Source of the DNA: Mordavella massiliensis
GTDB taxonomy: Bacteria; Bacillota; Clostridia; Lachnospirales; Lachnospiraceae
Assembly: GCF_016902415.1 (NCBI RefSeq)
Contig: NZ_JACJLV010000015.1
Coordinates: 1 to 59,497, forward strand
DNA length: 59,497 bases
Direction of reading: 5' to 3'
In this document: in pieces, positions 38,532-46,871 of the stretch
How positions within the stretch are numbered: position 1 is the first letter of the stretch
Layout of the letters: the number at the start of each line of letters is the position of its first letter
Translations under genes and position numbers: made by a program
Notes under the pieces: model-generated
The model's database searches: none
Told to the model about the DNA's origin: nothing
Seen by the model: the letters and a program-made list of their open reading frames with translations, nothing else

Positions 38532-40484
38532 CTACAAACGTTCGGCGATCCGGCCGCTCCGGTATGCCTCCAGCAGCGTCTCCAGATCTCTGATCTGCTC
38601 CTTTAACTCCCGGCCGATATCGGTATCGCCTACCATCTTTCTTTGTACCACCCGCTTCACCACAATACTGTCTGAATGGATGTCGCTTTCCTTTTCAATG
38701 GCCGCCTCCGTGGACTCAAAGGGTTCATGGGCCGCCAGGATCAATCCGTAGGAATTGTAGATCAGCGTATATCCTGCGATCCCCGTTTCCTTCTGGTAGG
38801 CCTTGCTGAATCCGCCGTCTATGACCATCACCTTGCCGCCGCATTTGATGGGGTTCTCTCCATTTTTCGACTTGACCGGCACATGGCCGTTGATGATGTG
38901 CGTCCCTTCCGGCGGCAGTCCGAATTCCGCCAGGATCCGGTTGACCACGGTCTCATTTTCCAGCATCGAATAATAGGGATTCTTCTTTTCTTTGTGGGTT
39001 TCTTTGTCTTCCAGGAAATACCGTTCAAAGGTAGCCATCTTATCCTTTCCAAACAAAGGCGAACCTTCGCCCAGCCAGATATACCACATCATATCCCGTC
39101 CCCGCTCCTTCTCCTTTTCATCCAGGGCATAGAATCCTTTCCGCACATAACTTTCCAGTTCTTCGTAAAGACCCCGGCCTTTGTAAGAGCGGCCGTAGAT
39201 CCGCACAGGCATCAGTTCTCCCTCCGCGGTCAGGGGCACGCACCCGTGATACAGCAGGTTGTTGTTATAAACTTTATATAGCCCGCCTTTATTCAGCAGG
39301 AACCGCATGTGGCGCTGCAGCCTCTCGCAGTGGAGGAACGCTTTTTCCAGACGCTCCATAATGTCCTCTTCTTCCGCGGACAGCGCATAGGGCTTTCTGG
39401 GATCCACGGTAGGAAAGTTCCTGTCCAGCATGGGATATTCTTTTCCGTCTATCTCCACCATGCCGGTCTCAAAATTGATCTTGTGGAGAAGATTTCTGTC
39501 ATTCATCTGAAATCCCGGATTCTTTTTGATGATCTGTCCTTCCACCTTAAACTGGATCACGGAAATAGCTTTGTGCATCTTCACGTCCAGCTTCATTTCA
39601 TCGGGACTGTAATCCGGCTCTCCCCGCAGTTTAAAGCAGGTGCAGGGGTCGTCTCCGTAAGTATTCATGGCAAAGTTTGCCAGCGGCAGAAGATTGATGC
39701 CGTACCCGTCCTCCAGAATGTCCAGATTGCCGTATCTGGCGCAGATGCGGATCACATTGGCGATGCAGCCTCTCTGCCCCGCGGCGGCGCCCATCCACAG
39801 CACGTCATGGTTGCCCCACTGGATGTCCACGGAGTGGTACTGGATCAGCTGATCCATGATGATATGAGGTCCCGGCCCCCTGTCGTAGATATCGCCCACA
39901 ATGTGCAGATGATCCACTGTCAGCCTCTGGATCAGTTCACTTAAGGCTATGATAAACTTCTCCGCTCTTCCGATGCGGATGATGGTATTTACAATGGAAT
40001 TATAATACGATTCCTTGTCCGTGATCTCTGATTTTTCCGTAATCAGCTCCTCAATGACATAGGCAAAATCCGGCGGCAGCGCTTTTCGCACCTTGGATCT
40101 GGTGTACTTGCTGGCCGTCCGTTTGCACACCTCGATCAGACGGTACAAGGTGATCTTGTACCAGTCCTCCATATTTTCTTCTTCTTTTTTGATCCGCTCC
40201 ATCTTTTCCTTCGGATAATAAATAAGAGTAGCCAGAGACTGTTTGTCTCTGCTACTCATAGTATTCCCGAAGACATCATCAATCTTGCGGCGCACGGAAC
40301 CAGAGCCGTTCTTTAAGACATGGGAAAACGCCTCGTGTTCTCCGTGGATATCCGTCAGAAAATGCTCGGTGCCTTTGGGCAGGTTCAGGATCGCCTGCAG
40401 ATTGATGATCTCCGTTGATGCCTTTGCGATGGTCGGATACAGTTGTGAAAGTCTCTCCAGATATCTTGCTTCTAATTCTTTCAT
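38532..40484 (-). CDS. fbp: Fructose-1,6-bisphosphatase, class III
   Basis: This 650-residue class III enzyme (B. subtilis Fbp type) makes fructose-6-phosphate in gluconeogenesis. It belongs to the metallophosphatases: FLTDIHGEHEAFSHVL (about 42), VGDIYDRGPGPHIIMD and WGNHDVLWMGAAAG carry metal ligands, and INGHVPVKSKNGENP is near the C-terminus. Length is normal for the class. It follows dapB by 24 bases. Confidence 0.96.
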   Translation of the reverse strand: MKELEARYLERLSQLYPTIAKASTEIINLQAILNLPKGTEHFLTDIHGEHEAFSHVLKNGSGSVRRKIDDVFGNTMSSRDKQSLATLIYYPKEKMERIKKEEENMEDWYKITLYRLIEVCKRTASKYTRSKVRKALPPDFAYVIEELITEKSEITDKESYYNSIVNTIIRIGRAEKFIIALSELIQRLTVDHLHIVGDIYDRGPGPHIIMDQLIQYHSVDIQWGNHDVLWMGAAAGQRGCIANVIRICARYGNLDILEDGYGINLLPLANFAMNTYGDDPCTCFKLRGEPDYSPDEMKLDVKMHKAISVIQFKVEGQIIKKNPGFQMNDRNLLHKINFETGMVEIDGKEYPMLDRNFPTVDPRKPYALSAEEEDIMERLEKAFLHCERLQRHMRFLLNKGGLYKVYNNNLLYHGCVPLTAEGELMPVRIYGRSYKGRGLYEELESYVRKGFYALDEKEKERGRDMMWYIWLGEGSPLFGKDKMATFERYFLEDKETHKEKKNPYYSMLENETVVNRILAEFGLPPEGTHIINGHVPVKSKNGENPIKCGGKVMVIDGGFSKAYQKETGIAGYTLIYNSYGLILAAHEPFESTEAAIEKESDIHSDSIVVKRVVQRKMVGDTDIGRELKEQIRDLETLLEAYRSGRIAERL

Positions 40485-40508
40485 AACCTTCCTCCATACA
40501 TGGTACCT

Positions 40509-41267
40509 TTACAGTTGTATCACATCCGACATGTCGTATCTTCCGGCCGGTTTTCCCGCCAGGAATTTGGCCGCCTCCACGGCGCCTTTTCCGAAAACGC
40601 TCTTGGAGTATGCCGTATGTCTGAATTCGATCACTTCGTCTGTGCCGGCAAAGATCACTTCATGGTCTCCCACAATGGTCCCGCCCCGCACAGCAGAAAT
40701 ACCGATCTCTTTTTTGTCTCTCTTCTGTCTGACCTGCGACCGGTCATAGACATAGGTATACTGGTGATCCAGCGCCTCGTTGACAGAATCTGCCAGCGCG
40801 ATGGCAGTGCCGCTGGGCGCGTCTACCTTCTGGTTGTGGTGGCGCTCCACCAGCTCGATATCATATCCTGCCGGGCCCAGCACCTTTGCCGCATCCTGCA
40901 GAAGCTTCAAAAGCAGATTGATGCCAAGAGACATGTTGGCGGATTTGAGTACTGCCGTCTCCTTTGCCGCATCCTCCACTTCGGCAAGCTGTGCTTCTGA
41001 TAATCCCGTGGTACACAGCACCACAGGCAGTTTTCTGGCCCTGCAGTAGCTAAGCAGACCGTCCACAGCGGAAGCATTGGAAAAATCAATCACCACGTCT
41101 GCTTCCACGTCACATTTTTCAATACTGTCAAAAACCGGATACTCATTGGGCACGGCTGTATAAGTATCCACGCCTGCCACGATCCGGATCCCTTCATCTT
41201 CGGAGATCAGCCCGGTGATCACCCGGCCCATCTTTCCGTTGCATCCATGCATGATCGCACGTACCAT
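40509..41267 (-). CDS. dapB: 4-Hydroxy-tetrahydrodipicolinate reductase
   Basis: This 252-residue enzyme of lysine and diaminopimelate synthesis has the N-terminal nucleotide-binding motif IMHGCNGKMGRVI, VVIDFSNASAV, and the active-site segment VERHHNQKVDAPSGTA. The family segment SAVRGGTIVGDHEVIFAG is present. ATG 41267 is preferred (AGGTGGAG upstream); GTG 41276 is an alternative. It follows dapA, so the two steps are co-expressed. Confidence 0.95.
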   Translation of the reverse strand: MVRAIMHGCNGKMGRVITGLISEDEGIRIVAGVDTYTAVPNEYPVFDSIEKCDVEADVVIDFSNASAVDGLLSYCRARKLPVVLCTTGLSEAQLAEVEDAAKETAVLKSANMSLGINLLLKLLQDAAKVLGPAGYDIELVERHHNQKVDAPSGTAIALADSVNEALDHQYTYVYDRSQVRQKRDKKEIGISAVRGGTIVGDHEVIFAGTDEVIEFRHTAYSKSVFGKGAVEAAKFLAGKPAGRYDMSDVIQL

Positions 41268-41288
41268 TTTCTCCACCTGTCCTTCCCG

Positions 41289-42179
41289 TTATGCCAGTGT
41301 AATCCCAAAGTCCTTCATCGCCTGAGCCAGTGTCTTTTCATGCTCTGGCGTCAGTTCGGTCATAGGCATACGCAGAGGTCCGCAGTCCTTGCCCATCAGC
41401 TTCATGGCCTTCTTGACCGGGATCGGGTTCACCTCGCAGAACAGCTGGTCGATCAGCGGGATCGCCTTTAACTGAAGTTCACGGCTTCCTTCGATGTCTC
41501 CTGCAAAGAACTTCTCACAGATTTCATGGGTCTCTCTTGGAGCCACATTGGAAAGCACGGAGATCACGCCCTTTGCCCCGAGAGACAAAAGGGGTACGAT
41601 CTGGTCGTCATTTCCGGAGTAAAGATCAATCTCGCCGTCTGTCAGCGCCATGATCTTTGCTACCTGTGAGATATTTCCGGAGGCCTCTTTTACGCCCACG
41701 ATATTTTCCACATTCTTTACCAGATAAGCGACGGTCGCCGGCTCGATGTTGCATCCGGTGCGGCTGGCCACGCTGTACATAATGATGGGCGCCTTCGCCT
41801 CTTTTGCGATCGCACTGTAATGTGCGATCAGTCCCGCCTGGGTCGCCTTGTTATAATAAGGCGTTACCAGCAGAAGTCCGTCCGCGCCGTAGTCTGCTGC
41901 CTCTTTCGATAACTCGATCGCCGTCCGGGTACAGTTGGAGCCTGTGCCTGCGATCACCGGGATCCTTCCCTTTGCACGGTCGATCGCGAATTTCACGCAC
42001 TCCACATGTTCTTGTTCTGTCATCGTCGCTGACTCTCCTGTGGTCCCGCAGATGATAATACTGTCGGTCCCGTTCTCACAGTGAAAATCGATCAGCTCAT
42101 CCAGTCTATCATAATGAATGCTCCCGTCTTCATGGAACGGTGTGACGATTGCCACGCCTGCGCCTGTAAATATAGCCAT
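41289..42179 (-). CDS. dapA: 4-Hydroxy-tetrahydrodipicolinate synthase
   Basis: This 296-residue aldolase condenses pyruvate with aspartate semialdehyde. The Schiff-base Lys is in VGVKEASGNISQ (about 161), the catalytic Tyr in IIMYSVASRTG, and CGTTGESATMTEQEH is the substrate-binding start. ATG 42179 has AGGAGG 6 bases upstream; the two earlier in-frame ATGs are too close to that site. It heads dapA-dapB-fbp-hisA. Confidence 0.96.
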   Translation of the reverse strand: MAIFTGAGVAIVTPFHEDGSIHYDRLDELIDFHCENGTDSIIICGTTGESATMTEQEHVECVKFAIDRAKGRIPVIAGTGSNCTRTAIELSKEAADYGADGLLLVTPYYNKATQAGLIAHYSAIAKEAKAPIIMYSVASRTGCNIEPATVAYLVKNVENIVGVKEASGNISQVAKIMALTDGEIDLYSGNDDQIVPLLSLGAKGVISVLSNVAPRETHEICEKFFAGDIEGSRELQLKAIPLIDQLFCEVNPIPVKKAMKLMGKDCGPLRMPMTELTPEHEKTLAQAMKDFGITLA

Positions 42180-42229
42180 ATCCATCCTCCTGACTTTCAT
42201 GAATCTTTTTCTTCTATAAATCTATAGAA

Positions 42230-42258
42230 ATATTACCATCAAACCAGGGGGATGTCAA
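42230..42258 (-). promoter_or_regulatory. Promoter of the dapA-dapB-fbp-hisA operon
   Basis: A consensus TTGACA (42253-42258) and TAATAT (42230-42235) have 17-base spacing, about 50 bases upstream of dapA. The leader is too short for a lysine riboswitch. Confidence 0.8.
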
Positions 42259-42269
42259 CGACCGCCTGC

Positions 42270-42299
42270 GCGCAGACGGCTTCGCCGGGCCGTCTGTGT
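42270..42299 (-). terminator. Hairpin after the SSB-like gene
   Basis: CAGACGGC and GCCGTCTG (8 bp, extended by three weaker pairs) flank an 8-base loop, directly after the SSB-like stop. There is no T-run on the minus strand, so it may be only a weak terminator. Confidence 0.45.
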
Positions 42300-42300
42300 T

Positions 42301-42933
42301 TTACTGGCCGTCCAGGCATTCCAGCTTGCTGACCGACACCTCATAGGCCGTTCTTTTTTCCGCCTCTGTCTCCGACAGCTTCTTGATGTATTCCCGGCTC
42401 TGGATCCGCCCGATCACCTGCACATGCTCTCCCACCTCAAAAGACGCGGCAAACCGGGCGTTTCTTCCCCAGCAGATGCAGGGTATGTAGTCGGATTTCC
42501 CATAGGGGCGGTTCACTGCCAGGAGAAGGTCCGCGATCTCCCGGCCAAGAGGAGTCTTCCGGTACACCGGCAGCTTGCAGATGTAGCCGTCCAGAAAGAT
42601 CTGGTTGGTCTTGGCGCCGTCCAGTTCCTCTTCAATGAACGCCACCTCCCGGACAAACAAAGAGAGCACCAGCCGGTTCTTATGCTCTTCATGCCGGTTG
42701 TAAGACCGGAACTGTCCGCTGGCCATGATAAATTCCCCGGTGTAATCCTGCGAAACATCGATCAGCCGCTCTGAGATCATCAGAGGGATCCGGTCCATAG
42801 AGTTGCTTAAGCGGCGGACATTGACGCTTACCATGTAAAATCCTTCTCCGAACACTTCGTGGCTGAAGGTAAACGGCGTCGCCACTTCTCCCATAATCGT
42901 TACCTGGTTGTTTTCAATCATCTTATCTGACAT
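42301..42933 (-). CDS. Two-OB-fold single-stranded DNA-binding protein homologue
   Basis: This 210-residue protein seems to hold two SSB-like OB folds. The first begins NNQVTIMGEVATPFTF (about 8-100) and the second NQIFLDGYICKLPVYRKTPLGREIADLLLAVNR (about 113-205). The second resembles the classic SSB pattern, including IPCICWGRNARFA and VQVIGRIQSREYIK. No acidic SSB tail is present, so it is unlikely to be the main replicative SSB. It is divergent from typA and ends before the dapA promoter. Confidence 0.75.
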   Translation of the reverse strand: MSDKMIENNQVTIMGEVATPFTFSHEVFGEGFYMVSVNVRRLSNSMDRIPLMISERLIDVSQDYTGEFIMASGQFRSYNRHEEHKNRLVLSLFVREVAFIEEELDGAKTNQIFLDGYICKLPVYRKTPLGREIADLLLAVNRPYGKSDYIPCICWGRNARFAASFEVGEHVQVIGRIQSREYIKKLSETEAEKRTAYEVSVSKLECLDGQ

Positions 42934-43009
42934 AGTCTAACAATCTCCCTTTCTTCTGAATCGTATATTACATAGTTTATGAACGCCGTTTTGGATTTAG
43001 AACTAATAC

Positions 43010-43039
43010 TTGTAAATATTTCAGAAAATGTGATACACT
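43010..43039 (+). promoter_or_regulatory. typA promoter
   Basis: TTGTAA (43010-43015) and TACACT (43034-43039) are spaced by 18 bases, with a TG extension before the -10. Confidence 0.65.
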
Positions 43040-43094
43040 ATTAAAGTTGCAGAAAAGAAAGCATTTATATAGGAAAAGAAAAGGAAGCGTTATC

Positions 43095-44921
43095 ATGAAG
43101 ACAAAACGTGAAGATATCCGTAATATTGCCATCATCGCCCATGTAGACCACGGGAAGACCACTCTGGTCGACGAACTGTTAAAACAAAGCGGTGTATTCC
43201 GTGAGAACCAGGAGGTTGCCGAGCGTGTCATGGACTCCAATGACATCGAAAGAGAACGGGGCATCACCATTCTCTCCAAAAATACCGCCGTCTATTATAA
43301 AGGTACCAAGATCAATATCATCGATACCCCCGGCCACGCTGATTTCGGCGGGGAAGTGGAACGAGTCCTGAAAATGGTCAACGGCGTCATCCTGGTGGTG
43401 GACGCCTTTGAAGGCGCCATGCCGCAGACCAAGTTTGTGTTAAGAAAAGCCCTGGAACTGGATCTTCCGGTTATCGTCTGCATCAACAAGATCGACCGGC
43501 CGGAAGCCCGTCCGGATGAGGTGATCGACGAGGTGCTGGAGTTGTTCATGGACTTAAATGCCTCTGACGAACAGCTGGACTGCCCCTTTGTCTACGCATC
43601 CGCCAAGACCGGCGTTGCCTCCATGGATCCGGAAGAAGAAGGCACGGACATGAAGCCTCTCTTTGAGACCATCTTAAACTACATCCCGGCTCCGGAAGGA
43701 GACCCGGACGCCCATACACAGGTGCTGATCAGTACCATTGACTACAACGAATACGTGGGACGCATCGGCATCGGCAAGGTGGACAACGGTACCATCCGTG
43801 TGGGCATGGACGCTGTCGTGGTAAACAAACACGACCCGGACCGGATGGAAAAGGTGCGGATCAGCAAGCTCTATGAATTTGACGGCCTGAACAAGGTGGA
43901 CGTAAAAGAAGCCTCCATCGGCTCCATTGTCGCCATCTCCGGTATCGCGGACCTGTCCATCGGCGACACCATCTGCTCTCCGGAAGACCCGCAGGCCATC
44001 CCCTTCCAGAAGATTTCCGAGCCGACCATTGCCATGCAGTTTATTGTTAATGACAGTCCTTTTGCAGGACAGGAAGGAAAATACGTCACCTCCCGCCATC
44101 TCAGAGACCGTCTGTTCCGGGAGTTGAATACAGACGTAAGCCTTCGGGTGGAGGAGTCCGAAAGCACCGACAGCTTCAAGGTGTCAGGACGCGGCGAACT
44201 CCATCTGTCCGTGCTGATCGAAAATATGCGAAGAGAAGGCTATGAATTTGCAGTCAGCAAGGCAGAAGTCCTCTATAAAAAGGATGAAAAGGGCAAGCTG
44301 CTGGAACCGATGGAACTGGCCTACATCGACGTCCCGGAAGAATTTACCGGCACGGTCATCGATAAACTGAGCCAGCGAAAGGGCGAGCTTCAGAACATGG
44401 GCGCCGCCACAGGCGGATATACCCGTCTGGAATTCCGGATCCCGTCCAGAGGCCTGATCGGCTACCGGGGAGAATTCCTGACCGACACCAAGGGCAACGG
44501 CATCATGAACACCGCCTTTGACGGCTATGCGCCCTATAAAGGCGATATCCAGTACCGCAAACAGGGTTCTCTCATTGCCTTTGAAACCGGAGAATCTGTT
44601 ACCTACGGCCTGTACAGTGCCCAGGAAAGAGGCGTCCTGTTTATCGGGCCCGGCGAAAGGGTTTACTCCGGCATGGTGGTCGGTGAAAACGCAAAGACCG
44701 ACGACATTGAAGTTAATGTGTGCAAGACCAAACACCTGACCAATACCCGCTCCTCCGGTTCCGACGAAGCCCTGCGGCTTACGCCTCCCAAGGTATTAAG
44801 CCTGGAGCAGGCTCTTGATTTTATCGATACCGACGAGCTTTTGGAAGTCACCCCTGAAAACTTAAGGATCCGCAAAAAGATCCTGGATCCGAAAATGCGT
44901 AAACGAGGAAACCGCTCATGA
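43095..44921 (+). CDS. typA: TypA/BipA translational GTPase
   Basis: This 608-residue ribosome-binding GTPase has G1 [15 protein letters not shown] (about 15), G2 ERGITI, G3 [15 protein letters not shown] and G4 NKIDRPEAR. Domains II, III and V resemble EF-G, and [20 protein letters not shown] is family-specific. It acts in ribosome assembly and stress adaptation. ATG 43095 is chosen with AAGGAAG upstream. The stop overlaps the next gene's start as ATGA. Confidence 0.96.
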   Translation: MKTKREDIRNIAIIAHVDHGKTTLVDELLKQSGVFRENQEVAERVMDSNDIERERGITILSKNTAVYYKGTKINIIDTPGHADFGGEVERVLKMVNGVILVVDAFEGAMPQTKFVLRKALELDLPVIVCINKIDRPEARPDEVIDEVLELFMDLNASDEQLDCPFVYASAKTGVASMDPEEEGTDMKPLFETILNYIPAPEGDPDAHTQVLISTIDYNEYVGRIGIGKVDNGTIRVGMDAVVVNKHDPDRMEKVRISKLYEFDGLNKVDVKEASIGSIVAISGIADLSIGDTICSPEDPQAIPFQKISEPTIAMQFIVNDSPFAGQEGKYVTSRHLRDRLFRELNTDVSLRVEESESTDSFKVSGRGELHLSVLIENMRREGYEFAVSKAEVLYKKDEKGKLLEPMELAYIDVPEEFTGTVIDKLSQRKGELQNMGAATGGYTRLEFRIPSRGLIGYRGEFLTDTKGNGIMNTAFDGYAPYKGDIQYRKQGSLIAFETGESVTYGLYSAQERGVLFIGPGERVYSGMVVGENAKTDDIEVNVCKTKHLTNTRSSGSDEALRLTPPKVLSLEQALDFIDTDELLEVTPENLRIRKKILDPKMRKRGNRS

Positions 44922-45328
44922 AAAAATACATCACCATTTTTTTCAGATATCTGACACTGGCGCTGGAATATTTTATCGCTTTTATGCTGGCCGCGGGCAT
45001 CATCCTTTTATGCCTGCGGATGGCCTCTTCCCTGGGGAACATCCCCAACCTGGAAGTCTGGCCCAATTATGACGACCTTTTAGAGACCTGCTTCAACCTG
45101 ATCATCGGCGTGGAACTGATCCGCATGATGTATTACCACACAGCAGATTCTGTCTTTGAGGTGCTTTTGTTTGCCATCGCAAGACAGATCATCATCGATC
45201 ACTCTTCCATCTGGGTGACCTTTGTGGGCGTATGCTCCATCGCGGTCCTCTATGCCACCAGGAAATATCTGTTCTGCCGGTTCCAGGCCGCAGAAGAAGA
45301 CCGGGGTGAAAATAATTCCGAAGATTAA
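44918..45328 (+). CDS. PsiE-like small membrane protein
   Basis: This 136-residue protein has about four hydrophobic helices and resembles the PsiE family (phosphate-starvation-inducible), especially IIGVELIRMMYYHTAD and AIARQIIIDH. Function is unknown. It overlaps typA by 4 bases and should be translationally coupled. The C-terminal tail is acidic. Family assignment is moderate. Confidence 0.65.
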   Translation: MKKYITIFFRYLTLALEYFIAFMLAAGIILLCLRMASSLGNIPNLEVWPNYDDLLETCFNLIIGVELIRMMYYHTADSVFEVLLFAIARQIIIDHSSIWVTFVGVCSIAVLYATRKYLFCRFQAAEEDRGENNSED

Positions 45329-45450
45329 CACAATACATGCTATACATTACCCTTTAAACATGCTATACTACATATATCAGATAGATTTATGTCACAATGG
45401 TTAATTATCAGACATTTTATCTGAAATCATGTCGCAAAGGAGTGGACAGC

Positions 45451-45984
45451 ATGAAATTTATCATTATCGGAAAAAACATCGACGTAACACAGGGCCTGAA
45501 AGAGGCTGTGGAAAGCAAACTGGGAAAGCTGGAAAGGTACTTTACTCCTGATACGGAAATTCACGTAACCTTAAGCGTTCAGAGAGAACGCCAGAAAATC
45601 GAAGTTACCATCCCTGTAAAGGGCGGGATCATCCGCTCGGAAGAAGAATGTAACGACATGTATGTATCCATTGACCTGGTAGAAGAGATCATCGAACGCC
45701 AGCTCAGGAAATATAAGAATAAACTGATCGCCAAACACCAGGAGGGCGGCAATTTCAAACAGGAATTCTTCGCTGATGAAGAAGCGGCCGCCGATGACGG
45801 AGAGATCCGGATCGTCCGGACCAAAAAGTTCGGCTTCAAGCCGATGTATCCGGAAGATGCCTGCGTACAGATGGATCTTCTCGGACATGATTTCTTTGTA
45901 TTCCGCAATGCAGAGACCGATGAAGTGAATGTGGTTTACCGCAGGAAGAACGGCACGTTCGGACTGATCGAGCCAGAATGCTAA
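45451..45984 (+). CDS. hpf: Ribosome hibernation-promoting factor, long form
   Basis: This 177-residue protein has the N-terminal ribosome-binding domain (MKFIIIGKNIDVTQGLKEAV, about 1-95) and the C-terminal dimerisation domain (about 120-177, IVRTKKFGFKPMYPEDA). Long HPF dimerises 70S ribosomes into inactive 100S particles in stationary phase. ATG 45451 has AAAGGAG upstream. A TG-extended -10 TATACT (45364-45369) may be its promoter. ACATGCTATAC occurs twice, 24 bases apart, in that region. Confidence 0.95.
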   Translation: MKFIIIGKNIDVTQGLKEAVESKLGKLERYFTPDTEIHVTLSVQRERQKIEVTIPVKGGIIRSEEECNDMYVSIDLVEEIIERQLRKYKNKLIAKHQEGGNFKQEFFADEEAAADDGEIRIVRTKKFGFKPMYPEDACVQMDLLGHDFFVFRNAETDEVNVVYRRKNGTFGLIEPEC

Positions 45985-45987
45985 ATG

Positions 45988-46017
45988 AAAAAGAGAGGGA
46001 AACATCCCTCTCTTTTT
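45988..46017. terminator. Bidirectional terminator between hpf and yigZ
   Basis: AAAAAGAGAGGGA, AACA loop, TCCCTCTCTTTTT: a 13-bp stem with A-run and T-run. It serves the convergent genes hpf and yigZ. Confidence 0.9.
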
Positions 46018-46042
46018 GATTGTCCTTTTCTCTTTTTGGATC

Positions 46043-46708
46043 TTACGTCTCTTTTTTCTCCAGGATCACCGGTTCTGCGCCGATCAGCGCAAAGACGCAG
46101 GTTTCTTTCACTTTCAGCTTTGCCGCGCCGCTGGTGGCTTCCGTGATCTCCTGCTCCACGGCCGCAAGTTCTTCGTCCGGGATCAGCACATCCAGTTCCA
46201 CGGCGTCTGTATACCTGGAATCCAGAATCTTTACCCCCCTTTGTCCCAGCAGATACTGGATCTTTCCAAGACCCGTATAGTCGGTGCCGACCTGGAGTTT
46301 TACGCCTTTTTGCCTGGTAATCAGCACCGAGGCTTCCAGGCCCGCCCGGACCGCCCCGGAATAGGCTCTTACCAGTCCCCCGGTCCCCAGAAGCGTACCG
46401 CCGAAATACCGGGTGACCACGACGCACACGTCGCGAAGCGCCTCTCCCTCCAGCACATCCAGCATGGGCCGGCCGGCAGTGCCCGAGGGCTCGCCGTCAT
46501 CGCTGCAGCGCTTCAGGGGCGTCCCTTCTCCAATGATATAGGCAAAACAGTTGTGCGTGGCGTCCCAGTATTTTTTCTTTAATGTTTCTATCAACTCCAG
46601 GGCTTCTTCTTCTGTTTTTACCGGTTTTACTGTGGCGATAAACCGGGATTTCTTCTCAATGATCTCTCCTTGTCCGCCTTCGTAGACGGTGCGGTCTTCT
46701 CTCTCCAT
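46043..46708 (-). CDS. YigZ/IMPACT (UPF0029) family protein
   Basis: This 221-residue protein belongs to the YigZ/IMPACT family: KKSRFIATVKPV near the start, then FAYIIGEGTPLKRCSDDGEPSGTAGRPML and VVVTRYFGGTLLGTGGLVRAYSGA. A C-terminal DUF1949-like domain follows. The family is linked to translation regulation but the bacterial role is unclear. ATG 46708 is chosen with AGGAGA 8 bases upstream; ATG 46726 is an alternative. Confidence 0.92.
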   Translation of the reverse strand: MEREDRTVYEGGQGEIIEKKSRFIATVKPVKTEEEALELIETLKKKYWDATHNCFAYIIGEGTPLKRCSDDGEPSGTAGRPMLDVLEGEALRDVCVVVTRYFGGTLLGTGGLVRAYSGAVRAGLEASVLITRQKGVKLQVGTDYTGLGKIQYLLGQRGVKILDSRYTDAVELDVLIPDEELAAVEQEITEATSGAAKLKVKETCVFALIGAEPVILEKKET

Positions 46709-46815
46709 GGTCGTTCTCTCCTGCATTTTCCTTCTGTAGTCAGATCGGTTCCTTCTATAACTATAACGAATTTCTTAAGAATTTCCTACTGAAATATGAA
46801 CTTTTTATTTTTTTC

Positions 46816-46844
46816 TTTATAAAACAGCGTATCTTTGCTATAAT
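46816..46844 (+). promoter_or_regulatory. Promoter of the PBP1A gene
   Basis: TTTATA (46816-46821) and a consensus TATAAT (46839-46844) have 17-base spacing, with a TG extension before the -10. AAGGAGG precedes the ATG. Confidence 0.75.
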
Positions 46845-46871
46845 GACTTGGTATGAAGGAGGTTTAAATTC

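Noticed and set aside
42180-42300. Possible lysine riboswitch ahead of dapA
   Set aside because: A strong promoter lies 50 bases before the gene, leaving no room for the structure.
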